Positions 24,021 to 31,332 of a DNA stretch of 37,855 nt are shown here, one piece after another (position 1 is the first letter of the stretch; each line of letters opens with the position of its first letter). A program made the position numbers and the translations under genes. Source of the DNA: an archaeon (GTDB taxonomy: Archaea; Nanobdellota; Nanobdellia; Pacearchaeales; GW2011-AR1); contig JABHLR010000007.1 of assembly GCA_018693315.1 (NCBI GenBank), positions 1 through 37,855 of the forward strand, written 5' to 3'. The notes below the pieces were generated by a model. It was not told the DNA's origin. It ran no database searches and saw only the letters and a program-made list of their open reading frames with translations.

Positions 24021-25064
24021 CTACTTCTTCTTTAAGTGAACATCCATCTGGGGGAAAGGGATCTCAACGCCAGCCTTATTCAAAGCCTTGTAAATCTTAG
24101 TATTCGCCTCATCAACCGCATTCGCCTTATTATCAAAAGAATCAACATAAAAATAAGCCTTAAAATTCAAAGCAGAATCCGCCATCTCAAGAAACCTAAC
24201 AACAGTATCTTCACTATCATCCAAATCAGTCATAGTCTTCAGCTCCTTCAAAACAATTCTTTTTACCTTATCAACATCAGAACCATAAGCAACGCCAAAC
24301 ATAATAGTCACCCTGGTCTTCGGATCAGGCAAAGCAACATTCTGAATCATACTATCTGCCAATTTATTATTCGGAACAATGATCAACTCATTATCAAAAG
24401 TCCTAATCTTCGTGCTTCTAAGTCCAACCTTCAAAATCTTCCCCTTAACATCCGTCCCTAAATAAACCAAGTCATTAACCCTAACAGACTTATCAATAAT
24501 AACTGAAATACCTGAAAAAATATTACTCAAAATAGGCTGCAAAGCAAGAGCAAGAGCAAGTCCAGCGATACCAAGCCCAGCCAAAAACGGACCAATCTCA
24601 ACACCCCAAATATCTAAAATATAAATAAAAACCAAAACAAATAACGCAACCTTAACCGCCCCATGAATCAACGAAATAATATTATCATCCATCTCATTTT
24701 TCGTCCTTTTGGAAAGTTTCTTCAGCGCCCTAAAGAGAACCAGATCAACAACAAAATAAATCAGCATCCCAATAGCGACCGCCACCAATGTAAATCCGAG
24801 ACCATCCAGAATAGAAGCCAACCCTTCCCCAACAGCTAACTCCGGCAACATAACAAGAAAAGCAATCCCAAAAGAAAGCATAGACAACGGAAACGACGAC
24901 TTTCCAATAATCATATCATCCAAATCCGTCTTCGTTTTTGCAGTAAGCCTAGTAACGACATAGGTCAAAATTCCCAACGCCAATCTAAATACGATTAAAG
25001 AAACTACAAAAACTACAAAAGCTCTTAAATACTCATTCTCAATACCAATATAGGCTCCAAACAT
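24021..25064 (-). CDS. MscS-family small-conductance mechanosensitive channel
   Basis: 347 residues. Four to five N-terminal hydrophobic helices (about 8-160) lead to the pore-lining TM3: GPFLAGLGIAGLALALALQPILSNIFSGI, with the Gly/Ala packing characteristic of MscS. The beta domain (VRVNDLVYLGTDVKGKILKVGLRSTKIRTFDNELIIVPNNKL) and the C-terminal alpha-beta domain ending in EIPFPQMDVHL follow. Releases osmolytes on hypo-osmotic shock. A TTATATAAAAT element about 24 nt upstream of the ATG. Start at 25064 fits the usual short N-terminus. Confidence 0.93.
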   Translation of the reverse strand: MFGAYIGIENEYLRAFVVFVVSLIVFRLALGILTYVVTRLTAKTKTDLDDMIIGKSSFPLSMLSFGIAFLVMLPELAVGEGLASILDGLGFTLVAVAIGMLIYFVVDLVLFRALKKLSKRTKNEMDDNIISLIHGAVKVALFVLVFIYILDIWGVEIGPFLAGLGIAGLALALALQPILSNIFSGISVIIDKSVRVNDLVYLGTDVKGKILKVGLRSTKIRTFDNELIIVPNNKLADSMIQNVALPDPKTRVTIMFGVAYGSDVDKVKRIVLKELKTMTDLDDSEDTVVRFLEMADSALNFKAYFYVDSFDNKANAVDEANTKIYKALNKAGVEIPFPQMDVHLKKK

Positions 25065-25099
25065 AGAATAGCAAAAAGAAGTTATTTTATATAACTTAC

Positions 25100-25172
25100 G
25101 CCTCCGTAGCTCAGTTGATAGAGCGCTTCACTCGTAATGAAGAGGTCACGGGTTTGACTCCCGTCGGAGGCT
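25100..25172 (+). tRNA. tRNA-Thr (CGT anticodon)
   Basis: Acceptor GCCTCCG/CGGAGGC, D stem GCTC/GAGC, anticodon stem CTTCA/TGAAG with loop CTCGTAA (anticodon CGT, reads ACG), T arm ACGGG/CCCGT. Discriminator T, no CCA, no intron. Its last base is also the last base of the convergent thioredoxin gene's stop codon. Confidence 0.95.
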
Positions 25173-25543
25173 TACTCATCCTTAGTCAACTCACACCCAC
25201 TCAATTCAGCCAACTTCTCAAATGATTGAAACCCGGGATAACTCTCCCCACCAATAACCCACGTAGGATAGCCGCCGACTAAAGCAGCCAAACAGACATC
25301 CCTCTGTCTATCACAATCAACGTAATTAACAAAATCAAAACTATCTCCAAATAAATCCTTCTGCGACCTGCAAACATGACACCACTCAGTACCATACATA
25401 GTCGCCCCACTCTCACCTAAACAACTAGCAAACTCATCATACTCACCAGATCCACTCGGCCAAACCACATACAACAAAACAAGAGCAACTATCAACCCAA
25501 TATAAAACCCAGGGTTCTGCCACATCTTCATTTTATTCGCCAT
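25172..25543 (-). CDS. membrane-anchored thioredoxin-like protein
   Basis: 123 residues. One N-terminal hydrophobic anchor (about 12-30), then a thioredoxin-like domain: MYGTEWCHVCRSQKDLFG with active-site CHVC, later VDCD, GYPTWVI (the cis-Pro loop) and YPGFQSFEKLAELSGC. This pattern matches the thioredoxin-like domain found fused to VKOR in plants and cyanobacteria; here it stands alone. Expected outside the membrane, working on disulphides of exported proteins. It follows the Cys-rich exported protein on the same strand. TTTAAATATGG lies about 25 nt before the ATG, so it has its own promoter. Confidence 0.85.
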   Translation of the reverse strand: MANKMKMWQNPGFYIGLIVALVLLYVVWPSGSGEYDEFASCLGESGATMYGTEWCHVCRSQKDLFGDSFDFVNYVDCDRQRDVCLAALVGGYPTWVIGGESYPGFQSFEKLAELSGCELTKDE

Positions 25544-25579
25544 CTTAAATTATACCAACTTCCATATTTAAACATTCAC

Positions 25580-25604
25580 AAAAAATAAAAAATAAAATTA
25601 ATTT
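25580..25604 (-). terminator. U-rich terminator after the Cys-rich exported protein gene
   Basis: Minus-strand transcript reads TTAATTTTATTTTTTATTTTTTGTG immediately after the stop at 25614, the typical archaeal oligo-U termination signal, with no strong hairpin. Confidence 0.55.
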
Positions 25605-25613
25605 GCATCGGAT

Positions 25614-25826
25614 TTATCTTCCACCGCATCCACAACTCTTTCCGACTTTAGCGCCACAAGCAGCATTGGAACAAGTATTCCCAGCACTACATCCACCGCC
25701 GCAAGTCGCAGCAACAGAAGCTTCGCCTTCAGAATCAGCAACTACATTCCCCTGAATCGCACCAACAGCTGCAAACCCCACAACGACAAGCGCCACAACA
25801 ACCGCAATCATTAACCATGTTTTCAT
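25614..25826 (-). CDS. exported small Cys/Gly-rich protein
   Basis: 70 residues. MKTWLMIAVVVALVVVGFAAVGA is a signal peptide or anchor. The mature part has six Cys in about 30 residues, flanked by Gly and Ser (ATCGGGCSAGNTCSNAAC, then KSCGCGG at the C-terminus). Possible roles: metal binding, disulphide-rich surface peptide, or a substrate of the neighbouring exported thioredoxin. No family recognised. A strong SD (GGGAGG) precedes the ATG, unusual here and suggesting high expression. The promoter TATA (TTATATAG, about 25872-25880) has a 14-bp palindrome just upstream (25890-25903). Confidence 0.7.
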   Translation of the reverse strand: MKTWLMIAVVVALVVVGFAAVGAIQGNVVADSEGEASVAATCGGGCSAGNTCSNAACGAKVGKSCGCGGR

Positions 25827-25889
25827 TTTAACCTCCCTATATTTAATTCCATAAAAAACCTAAATTAACTTTCTATATAACCACTTCGC

Positions 25890-25903
25890 TGAAACTAGTT
25901 TCA
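25890..25903. promoter_or_regulatory. 14-bp palindrome upstream of the Cys-rich gene
   Basis: TGAAACTAGTTTCA is perfectly self-complementary. It overlaps the stop codon of the winged-helix gene and lies about 10 nt upstream of the TATA element for the Cys-rich gene, where an activator would bind. The membrane winged-helix protein encoded next door is an obvious candidate to bind it. Confidence 0.45.
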
Positions 25904-26380
25904 ACGCACCAAAACAATAATATTATTCATCCCTCGACGCTTCCTCTCAACAATTCCCTTCGCCTCCAACTTATCAACCAACCTCGTCATCTTAACCTTC
26001 CCAACCCCAAGCTCATCCATAACACTCTTCTGGAAAAACGCCCCATGCTCCCTCTTCAAAATCCCAACAACCTTCTTTTCATCAGCATCCAATTTACTCA
26101 TATCAATCCTCTTCGCCCGCGATTTCGCCTTAACCTTCTTCACAATAATCCTCTCATGCTCCTTACTAAAAATTAAAAACAACCCAATCACCAAAACCAA
26201 CCCAGCAATAATCAAACTCAAATTCGTCTGCATCGAAATCGTATCATACATCTGACAGGCCGTCCCATGATCACAAGTCTCATCAACAATATCCTTCATC
26301 CCAGAATTAAAAAGCAAAATAATCGCAACTATCATAACTGCAATTCCAACAATCAAAAACCCCACGTTCTTATTTCTCAT
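25901..26380 (-). CDS. membrane-anchored winged-helix (MarR-like) regulator
   Basis: 159 residues from MRNKNVGFLIVG. The track adds five residues; TTTATAGAG lies about 24 nt before this ATG. Two hydrophobic helices (about 6-26 and 51-73) flank an outside loop with two Cys (DETCDHGTACQMY). The cytoplasmic part (about 75-159) is a winged helix: DEKKVVGILKREHGAFFQKSVMDELGVGKVKMTRLVDKLEAKGIVERKRRG. Such one-component membrane-bound regulators sense an external or membrane signal. The paired Cys in the outer loop and the redox genes downstream suggest redox or envelope sensing, which is inference. Confidence 0.8.
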   Translation of the reverse strand: MRNKNVGFLIVGIAVMIVAIILLFNSGMKDIVDETCDHGTACQMYDTISMQTNLSLIIAGLVLVIGLFLIFSKEHERIIVKKVKAKSRAKRIDMSKLDADEKKVVGILKREHGAFFQKSVMDELGVGKVKMTRLVDKLEAKGIVERKRRGMNNIIVLVR

Positions 26381-26431
26381 ATAACATAAAAACAAATTCT
26401 CTATAAAAAACTATCCTTAACACTGAAGACA

Positions 26432-26516
26432 TGTGGGAGACAGGATTTGAACCTGCGTAGGCATAAGCCACAGCCTCTTAAGGGCTGCCCGTTTGACCGG
26501 ACTCCGGCACTCCCAC
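26432..26516 (-). tRNA. tRNA-Leu (TAA anticodon)
   Basis: Acceptor GTGGGAG/CTCCCAC, anticodon stem CAGCC/GGCTG with loop CTTAAGA (anticodon TAA, reads UUA/UUG), long variable arm TGGCTTATGCC, T arm GCAGG-TTCAAAT-CCTGT, discriminator A. No CCA, no intron. Confidence 0.95.
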
Positions 26517-26537
26517 ACATAAATACGCACTAAAAAG

Positions 26538-26550
26538 AGATTATAAAATT
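26538..26550. promoter_or_regulatory. shared bidirectional TATA element (tRNA-Leu / candidate ncRNA)
   Basis: AGATTATAAAATT centred at 26544, about 28 nt from the tRNA-Leu 5' end (26516, minus) and exactly 25 nt from the first base of the candidate structured RNA (26569, plus). Confidence 0.5.
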
Positions 26551-26568
26551 ATCGGAGAGCCAAATAGT

Positions 26569-26691
26569 GCTATGGTGCGGGGGTGAGTAATTCGCTCCGA
26601 ATAAAATAATTTTGAAAAAATTATTATTTTATGAGGTGCAAATTGCGAAAAGGGTTTTGAGCTTGTTCAAATCACGCCCGAAAGCGATAGC
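26569..26691 (+). ncRNA. candidate structured RNA between tRNA-Leu and tRNA-iMet
   Basis: The region between the two tRNAs encodes no protein but folds on the plus strand. The ends pair GCTAT (26569-26573) with ATAGC (26687-26691), then CGGGGGTGA (26578-26586) with TCACGCCCG (26672-26680; one mismatch), then GCTC with GAGC. These enclose an AT hairpin (ATAAAATAATTTT with AAAATTATTATTTTAT) and a small GCAA-A-TTGC hairpin, a three-way junction layout. A TATA element lies 25 nt before 26569. No C/D boxes or ACA tail that I can see; no known family recognised. The 3' end would overlap the tRNA-iMet 3' end on the other strand by 4 nt. Confidence 0.45.
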
Positions 26692-26763
26692 GGGGGCGGG
26701 ATTTGAACCACGCGACCTTGAGGTTATGGGCCTCACGAGCTGACCAGACTGCTCCACCCCGCT
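26688..26763 (-). tRNA. initiator tRNA-Met (CAT anticodon)
   Basis: Acceptor AGCGGGG/CCCCGCT with the A1:U72 pair typical of archaeal initiators, D stem GAGC/GCTC, anticodon loop CCCATAA (CAT). The anticodon stem is TGAGG/CCTCA, so only two of the usual three G:C pairs next to the loop are kept (A29:U41 replaces one). The T stem pairs GCG-GG with CCCGC only if a T is bulged (GCGTGG-TTCAAAT-CCCGC). Discriminator A, no CCA. Confidence 0.88.
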
Positions 26764-26785
26764 ATAAAAGAACCTAACCAAAAAC

Positions 26786-26796
26786 CCTTATAAACA
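26786..26796. promoter_or_regulatory. shared bidirectional TATA element (tRNA-iMet / RNase HII)
   Basis: CCTTATAAACA centred at 26791, about 28 nt from the tRNA-iMet 5' end (26763) and 25 nt from the RNase HII ATG (26816). The start-site region TTATTGTTCTAC also occurs at the tRNA-Ser promoter (2169-2178). Confidence 0.55.
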
Positions 26797-26815
26797 TTAT
26801 TGTTCTACCAACTCC

Positions 26816-27478
26816 ATGACACTATTACTCGGAATCGACGATGCTGGACGCGGACCAGTCCTAGGCCCAATGGTACTAGCCGGAGTCATAATCGAACCAT
26901 CTGAAGAGCAAACAATCAAAAACTGGGGCGCAAAAGACTCAAAACTCCTAACCCCAAAAAAGCGAGGCGAAATAAAAGAAAACATAGAAAACAGATACAA
27001 ACACCACATCGAAACCTCATCACCAAAAGAAATCGACAACCACAAAAACCTCAACACACTCGAAGCAGAAAAAGCCGCAAAAATAATCAACGAACTAACA
27101 AAAGACATAAGAGAAAAAGTCCAAGTCATAATCGACTGCCCATCAGTAAACATCGAGTCCTGGACAAACGACGTCCAAAAATTAATCCGCAAACCAGAAA
27201 TAATTCAACTATCCTGCGAACACAAAGCCGACCTTAACCATCCAATCGTATCAGCCGCATCAATAATCGCAAAAGAAAAACGAGAAGATGAAATCTACAA
27301 ATTAAAACTCCAACTCAAAACCGACTTCGGTTCAGGCTACCCAGCCGACCCAAAAACAAAAGAATTCATAGCAGAAAATTTCGACAACCCAAAATACAAT
27401 ACTATAATTCGATTCTCATGGAACACGGTAAAAAAACTAATCAAAGCCAAAGAAGCAAACCAACAAAAACTATTCTAA
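26816..27478 (+). CDS. rnhB: ribonuclease HII
   Basis: 220 residues. N-terminal GIDDAGRGPVLGPMVLAG is the RNase HII signature; D107 (IIDCPS) and D139 (HKADLNHPIVSAASIIAK) complete the acidic active site, and SGYPADPKT is the conserved tyrosine-containing loop that senses the RNA-DNA junction. Cuts RNA in RNA/DNA hybrids and single ribonucleotides. Oddity: the usual DEAGRG is DDAGRG, so the second catalytic acid is Asp rather than Glu. Leaderless start 25 nt from TTATAAA. Convergent with the PH-domain gene, stops adjacent. Confidence 0.93.
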   Translation: MTLLLGIDDAGRGPVLGPMVLAGVIIEPSEEQTIKNWGAKDSKLLTPKKRGEIKENIENRYKHHIETSSPKEIDNHKNLNTLEAEKAAKIINELTKDIREKVQVIIDCPSVNIESWTNDVQKLIRKPEIIQLSCEHKADLNHPIVSAASIIAKEKREDEIYKLKLQLKTDFGSGYPADPKTKEFIAENFDNPKYNTIIRFSWNTVKKLIKAKEANQQKLF

Positions 27479-28003
27479 TTACAAACCCTGCCCATCAGAC
27501 TTCTTCGTAATCTTCTTCATTAAAAAATCTCTAATTTTCTCAGCCTTCTCCGGACTCACCGCGGGAATAGAACCCTCTGCCCCAGCACCACCACGACGAC
27601 TATAAGAAAGTCCAGCAGTCTGAATCGCAACCGAAGAAAATCCTAACATCCTCGCCAAAATCCCTCGATGAATATCAACATTCTGCACTCTCTCATAAGG
27701 CACATTCGAATATTTCTTCCAAATTATCCCTTTCTCTATTTTCAAATTCGTCGGAGTAAACTCATAAAACCACCGAGTATAAGACATCCTCGCATAAATC
27801 TCTGCAACAACAATTATCAAAACAATATAAACAACAAACCCAACAAGAACAATCCCACCAATATTCCCAATACCAAATACCAATGCCCCAACAATCCCAA
27901 CGATAGGCGCAACAAACCAAGACAAAAATATCATCAAAATAAACGCACCAAAATATCCCCTAACTCTAAACAGCCACGTTGCCCCAGGGTGTAACTTTTC
28001 CAT
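27479..28003 (-). CDS. membrane protein with bacterial-type PH domain (bPH2/YdbS-like)
   Basis: 174 residues from MEKLHPGATWLFRVRG. The track start lies inside the TATA element. Two hydrophobic segments (about 18-42 and 47-70) precede the bPH2/DUF304 domain: MSYTRWFYEFTPTNLKIEKGIIWKKYSNVPYERVQNVDIHRGILARMLGFSSVAIQTAG, which matches the YdbS/YdbT family core. A polar tail with RRGGAGAEG and a basic C-terminus follow. Function unknown; these proteins are membrane associated and widely conserved. Confidence 0.82.
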   Translation of the reverse strand: MEKLHPGATWLFRVRGYFGAFILMIFLSWFVAPIVGIVGALVFGIGNIGGIVLVGFVVYIVLIIVVAEIYARMSYTRWFYEFTPTNLKIEKGIIWKKYSNVPYERVQNVDIHRGILARMLGFSSVAIQTAGLSYSRRGGAGAEGSIPAVSPEKAEKIRDFLMKKITKKSDGQGL

Positions 28004-28081
28004 ACAACTACATACCAATCCCATTTAAAAATATATCTCATTCCAACAATCCTTAAAAACCACAATCTCCTATTCTAAAAC

Positions 28082-30946
28082 ATGACTTACATAAAAAAGA
28101 TGGTGATGCACGGGTTCAAGTCCTTCGCGAGAAAAACAGAAATCCCCCTAGAAAACGCAATGAACGTAATCGTCGGACCAAACGGCTCCGGAAAATCAAA
28201 CATCACCGACGCTCTCTGCTTCGTACTCGGACGATTATCAATCAAATCAATCCGAGCAGCAAAAGCAGCAAACCTACTTTTCTCAGGAAACAAAACATAC
28301 AAAGGCGCAGCCGAAGCATCAGTAGAACTAACATTCGACAACTCAGACAAAACATTCGGCGTCGACTCAAACGAAGTCACAATCAAAAGAACAGTAAGAA
28401 AAACCGGGCAATCAATCTATAGAATAAACGGGCACACAAAAACACGACAAGAAATCCTAGAACTAATGGCACAAGCCGGCGTCGACCCAAACGGATTCAA
28501 TATCGTACTACAAGGAGAAATACAATCCTTAGTAAAAGCAACATCAGAAGAACGACGAAAAATAATCGAAGAGGTCGCAGGTATCTCGATCTACGAAACA
28601 CGAAAACACAAATCTCTAAGGGAATTAGAAAAAACCGAAGAAAAACTGAAGGAAGTCTCAGCCGTTCTAAAAGAAAGAACATCGTATCTAAAAAATCTCG
28701 ACAAAGAAAGACAGGAAGCAATGTCCTACCAAAAACTTGAAACGACAATCAAGCGATGCAAAGCAACTCTAATCTCAAAAACGAAAAACACCAAAGAAAA
28801 AGAAACATCTGAAATCGAAAAAACAATTGAGAACTACAACTCAGAAATTGAAAAACTAAAAAGACAAATTCAAGAAAAAAATATCGGCGCGGAAGAATTC
28901 CAAAATAAAATCCTAGTAATCAATAAACAAATCCAATCTTCAACCAGCAACGAACAAGAAGTATTACACCGAGACATCTCAGACCTAAAAGCAGACCTCG
29001 CAGGATTAGACGTAAGACGAGAAAACTTCGACAACAGAACGGCTCAAGGAAAGGAAAAAATCGAATCACTAAAAAATAAAATCGAAAATCTAAACCTCGA
29101 AATATCACAAATCCAAACTTCATCTCCAAAAATAAAAGAACAACAAGAACAACATAAAATCCTCCAAGAAAAATTCGACATCCTAGAACAACAGCGAAGA
29201 AAATTCTACGTCCTAAAATCCGACCTCTCAACTCTCGAAAATCAAAAATCGCAAAAAGAAAAATTCCTAATCGAATCGCAAAAAGAAGTCCAGCTAATCG
29301 AACAAACAATCACGTCCCTATTCCACGAAATCAAATATTCCAAATCAACAGGCGAAAATGAAAAACTAAAATTAGAATCTAAATCAAAACTCGAAACAAC
29401 GATAACTCAAATATCAAATCTTGAAAAAGAAATTTTAGAAAAAGAAAAAAGAAACGCAATCCTAAATACAGACATCAAACGAGAAGAAAAACTAAAAGAC
29501 GACATCACCCAACTAAAATCCTGTCCAATATGCAAGCAAGATGTAAGCGACGGACACAAACACAAAATCTCAGATTCAGCAAACACAAAAATAGATTCAG
29601 CAAAAACAGAAGTCGAAAGAAATCTAAAAATAAAAACAGAAGAAGCTGGAAAAATAAATCATCTTCAAAATAGACTATCAGAACTAAGAGCAAAATTAAA
29701 TGAGTTAGACATCGATAGATTCAAGCTAAGAAACTCCGAAGAGAAAAAAGAACAAATAAAACGAATCACAGAAAACCAAATCGAAACGAAAAAAGAACTA
29801 ACATCAATCAACGAAAAATTCCATAAACTAAAAACCGATTATGAAAAGTTAAAAGACATCGAAGAAAAATACGACGAAACAAGACTAAATCTCCAAGAAC
29901 TATCTTTCGCAGATCTAGATGTCGACAGCGAAATAACAATGAAGCAAAAAGAGATTAACAGACTAACAGTCGAATTAAAATCCACAACAAGAGATATCGA
30001 AGAATCCGAAATCGAATTAAGAAAAATCGAAGTTCAAATAACAGAAAAAGATAAGCAAGCAGTAAAGAAAGAAATCGAAGAACAAAAACTATACGAAAAA
30101 GCACAAAAATTCTTCGACAAAAGAAACGAACTACAAGATCAGCAAAAAGTTCTAGAAACAGACATCATCGGATTACAACACACAGCAAAGAACCTCGAAG
30201 ACAAAATTAATCACAACAAAATCCAAAGAGCTCAAATCGAAGCGCAAATAGATTCCCTAAAATCAGAACTCCTAGAATTCGGCCAAGTCGAACTCTTGCA
30301 ATTACCAGTCGACCAACTTAAAGAACGACTACAAAAATCACAATTTAGAATCTCAAGATTAGGAAACGTAAACCTAAGAGCTCTAGAAGTCTTCGACAAA
30401 GTAGGAGAACAAGTAAAACTAATCCAAGACAAAGTCGAAGTAATTTCAGGCGAAAGAGAAAAAATCGAAAAGATCATTGGCGAAATTGACAAAAAGAAAA
30501 AGAAATCCTTCATGACAACACTAACAGCAGTCAATGAATACTTCACACGAAACTTCTCACAACTTTCAAGAAAAGGTGAGGTCTTCCTAGAGCTAGAAAA
30601 CAAAAAAGAACCATTCGAGGGCGGACTAAACATCCTAGTAAAAGTCTCACGTGGAAGATACTTCGACATCACATCTCTATCAGGCGGCGAAAAAACAATG
30701 GTAGCATTATCCTTAATTTTCGCAATCCAAGAATACCGACCTTACTGCTTCTACGTATTCGACGAAATCGACGCAGCCCTAGACAAACACAACTCCGAGC
30801 TACTAGCAGCCTTAATCAAAAAATACATGACAACCGGCCAGTACATAATCATAACACACAACGACACACTAATCTCAGAAGCCACAAATCTCTACGGAGT
30901 AAGCATGCAAGAAAACATGTCAAAGATTATATCTCTGAAAGTCTAA
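28082..30946 (+). CDS. smc: SMC ATPase with Rad50-like zinc hook in place of the hinge
   Basis: 954 residues. The heads are SMC, not Rad50: N-terminal IKKMVMHGFKSFARKTEIPL, Walker A GPNGSGKSN (32-40), FVLGRLSIKSIRAAKAANLLFSG, and IVLQGEIQSLVKATSEERRKIIEEVAGI; C-terminal signature LSGGEKTMVALSL (from 866) and Walker B CFYVFDEIDAALD (889-901). Two long coiled-coil arms (about 165-478 and 490-790) meet not at a globular hinge of about 150 residues but at SCPICKQDVSDGHKHK, with C481 and C484 exactly mid-protein, a CxxC zinc hook as in Rad50. This explains the short length (SMC is usually about 1,150-1,200). Expected to hold chromosome arms or sisters together, with dimerisation through a shared zinc. 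No ScpA/ScpB or Mre11 gene is in the window. TATA-like CTTAAAAACC about 27 nt upstream of the ATG. Confidence 0.92.
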   Translation: MTYIKKMVMHGFKSFARKTEIPLENAMNVIVGPNGSGKSNITDALCFVLGRLSIKSIRAAKAANLLFSGNKTYKGAAEASVELTFDNSDKTFGVDSNEVTIKRTVRKTGQSIYRINGHTKTRQEILELMAQAGVDPNGFNIVLQGEIQSLVKATSEERRKIIEEVAGISIYETRKHKSLRELEKTEEKLKEVSAVLKERTSYLKNLDKERQEAMSYQKLETTIKRCKATLISKTKNTKEKETSEIEKTIENYNSEIEKLKRQIQEKNIGAEEFQNKILVINKQIQSSTSNEQEVLHRDISDLKADLAGLDVRRENFDNRTAQGKEKIESLKNKIENLNLEISQIQTSSPKIKEQQEQHKILQEKFDILEQQRRKFYVLKSDLSTLENQKSQKEKFLIESQKEVQLIEQTITSLFHEIKYSKSTGENEKLKLESKSKLETTITQISNLEKEILEKEKRNAILNTDIKREEKLKDDITQLKSCPICKQDVSDGHKHKISDSANTKIDSAKTEVERNLKIKTEEAGKINHLQNRLSELRAKLNELDIDRFKLRNSEEKKEQIKRITENQIETKKELTSINEKFHKLKTDYEKLKDIEEKYDETRLNLQELSFADLDVDSEITMKQKEINRLTVELKSTTRDIEESEIELRKIEVQITEKDKQAVKKEIEEQKLYEKAQKFFDKRNELQDQQKVLETDIIGLQHTAKNLEDKINHNKIQRAQIEAQIDSLKSELLEFGQVELLQLPVDQLKERLQKSQFRISRLGNVNLRALEVFDKVGEQVKLIQDKVEVISGEREKIEKIIGEIDKKKKKSFMTTLTAVNEYFTRNFSQLSRKGEVFLELENKKEPFEGGLNILVKVSRGRYFDITSLSGGEKTMVALSLIFAIQEYRPYCFYVFDEIDAALDKHNSELLAALIKKYMTTGQYIIITHNDTLISEATNLYGVSMQENMSKIISLKV

Positions 30947-30958
30947 TCTCTAAGAAAA

Positions 30959-31273
30959 TTACTCTTCTTGACCAAAACAAAATCCCTCAATACATTCACA
31001 ACCCGAATAAGGACAAGCTATAACTTCTCCATTTCTTGTGATAATTGGCCCTTCCCCAGAATCATAAAAGTCCTGATCCCCCTTAATGCAATAACAAGAA
31101 CGCAATGCGCAATCGCTATCTACTTCACAACTTCGACTACACTGATCAGCACTCCCAGAACCACATTCTCTTATCCCGGGATAATCTTGAAAAAGAAAAT
31201 ACACCGACAAAGAGACAAACAATAAAAGAAAAATCCCAACAACTATTATCACCCACCACCACAATTTTCTCAT
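30959..31273 (-). CDS. exported or anchored Cys-rich protein
   Basis: 104 residues from MRKLWWWVIIVVGIFLLLF; TTTTAAATA lies about 27 nt upstream, so the track's five extra residues are dropped. One N-terminal membrane anchor (4-28), then an outer domain with ten Cys, including CSRSCEVDSDCALRSCYC and GCECIEGFC. The CxxDxDC and CxCxxGxC spacings resemble small disulphide-rich extracellular modules common in archaeal and eukaryotic secreted proteins. Disulphide partners and function unknown. An exported thioredoxin is encoded 5.7 kb away. Confidence 0.7.
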   Translation of the reverse strand: MRKLWWWVIIVVGIFLLLFVSLSVYFLFQDYPGIRECGSGSADQCSRSCEVDSDCALRSCYCIKGDQDFYDSGEGPIITRNGEVIACPYSGCECIEGFCFGQEE

Positions 31274-31332
31274 AGAACAGACAAACAAGTATATTATTTA
31301 AAACTATTCCATAGTCTCTCGACACTTTCAAA

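Noticed and set aside
26598-26632. AT-rich hairpin as a terminator
   Set aside because: No transcript from either tRNA would end there in the right orientation, and it fits better as the inner arm of the candidate RNA.
26569-26691. tRNA or intron-containing tRNA on the plus strand
   Set aside because: A GTTCAAATC-like stretch is present, but no D arm, anticodon stem or matching 7-bp acceptor can be built.
28082-30946. Annotation of the coiled-coil ATPase as Rad50
   Set aside because: Despite the zinc hook, both heads carry SMC-specific blocks (HGFKSFA, FVLG...RA, EEVAGI, FDEIDAALD) and no Mre11 gene adjoins.
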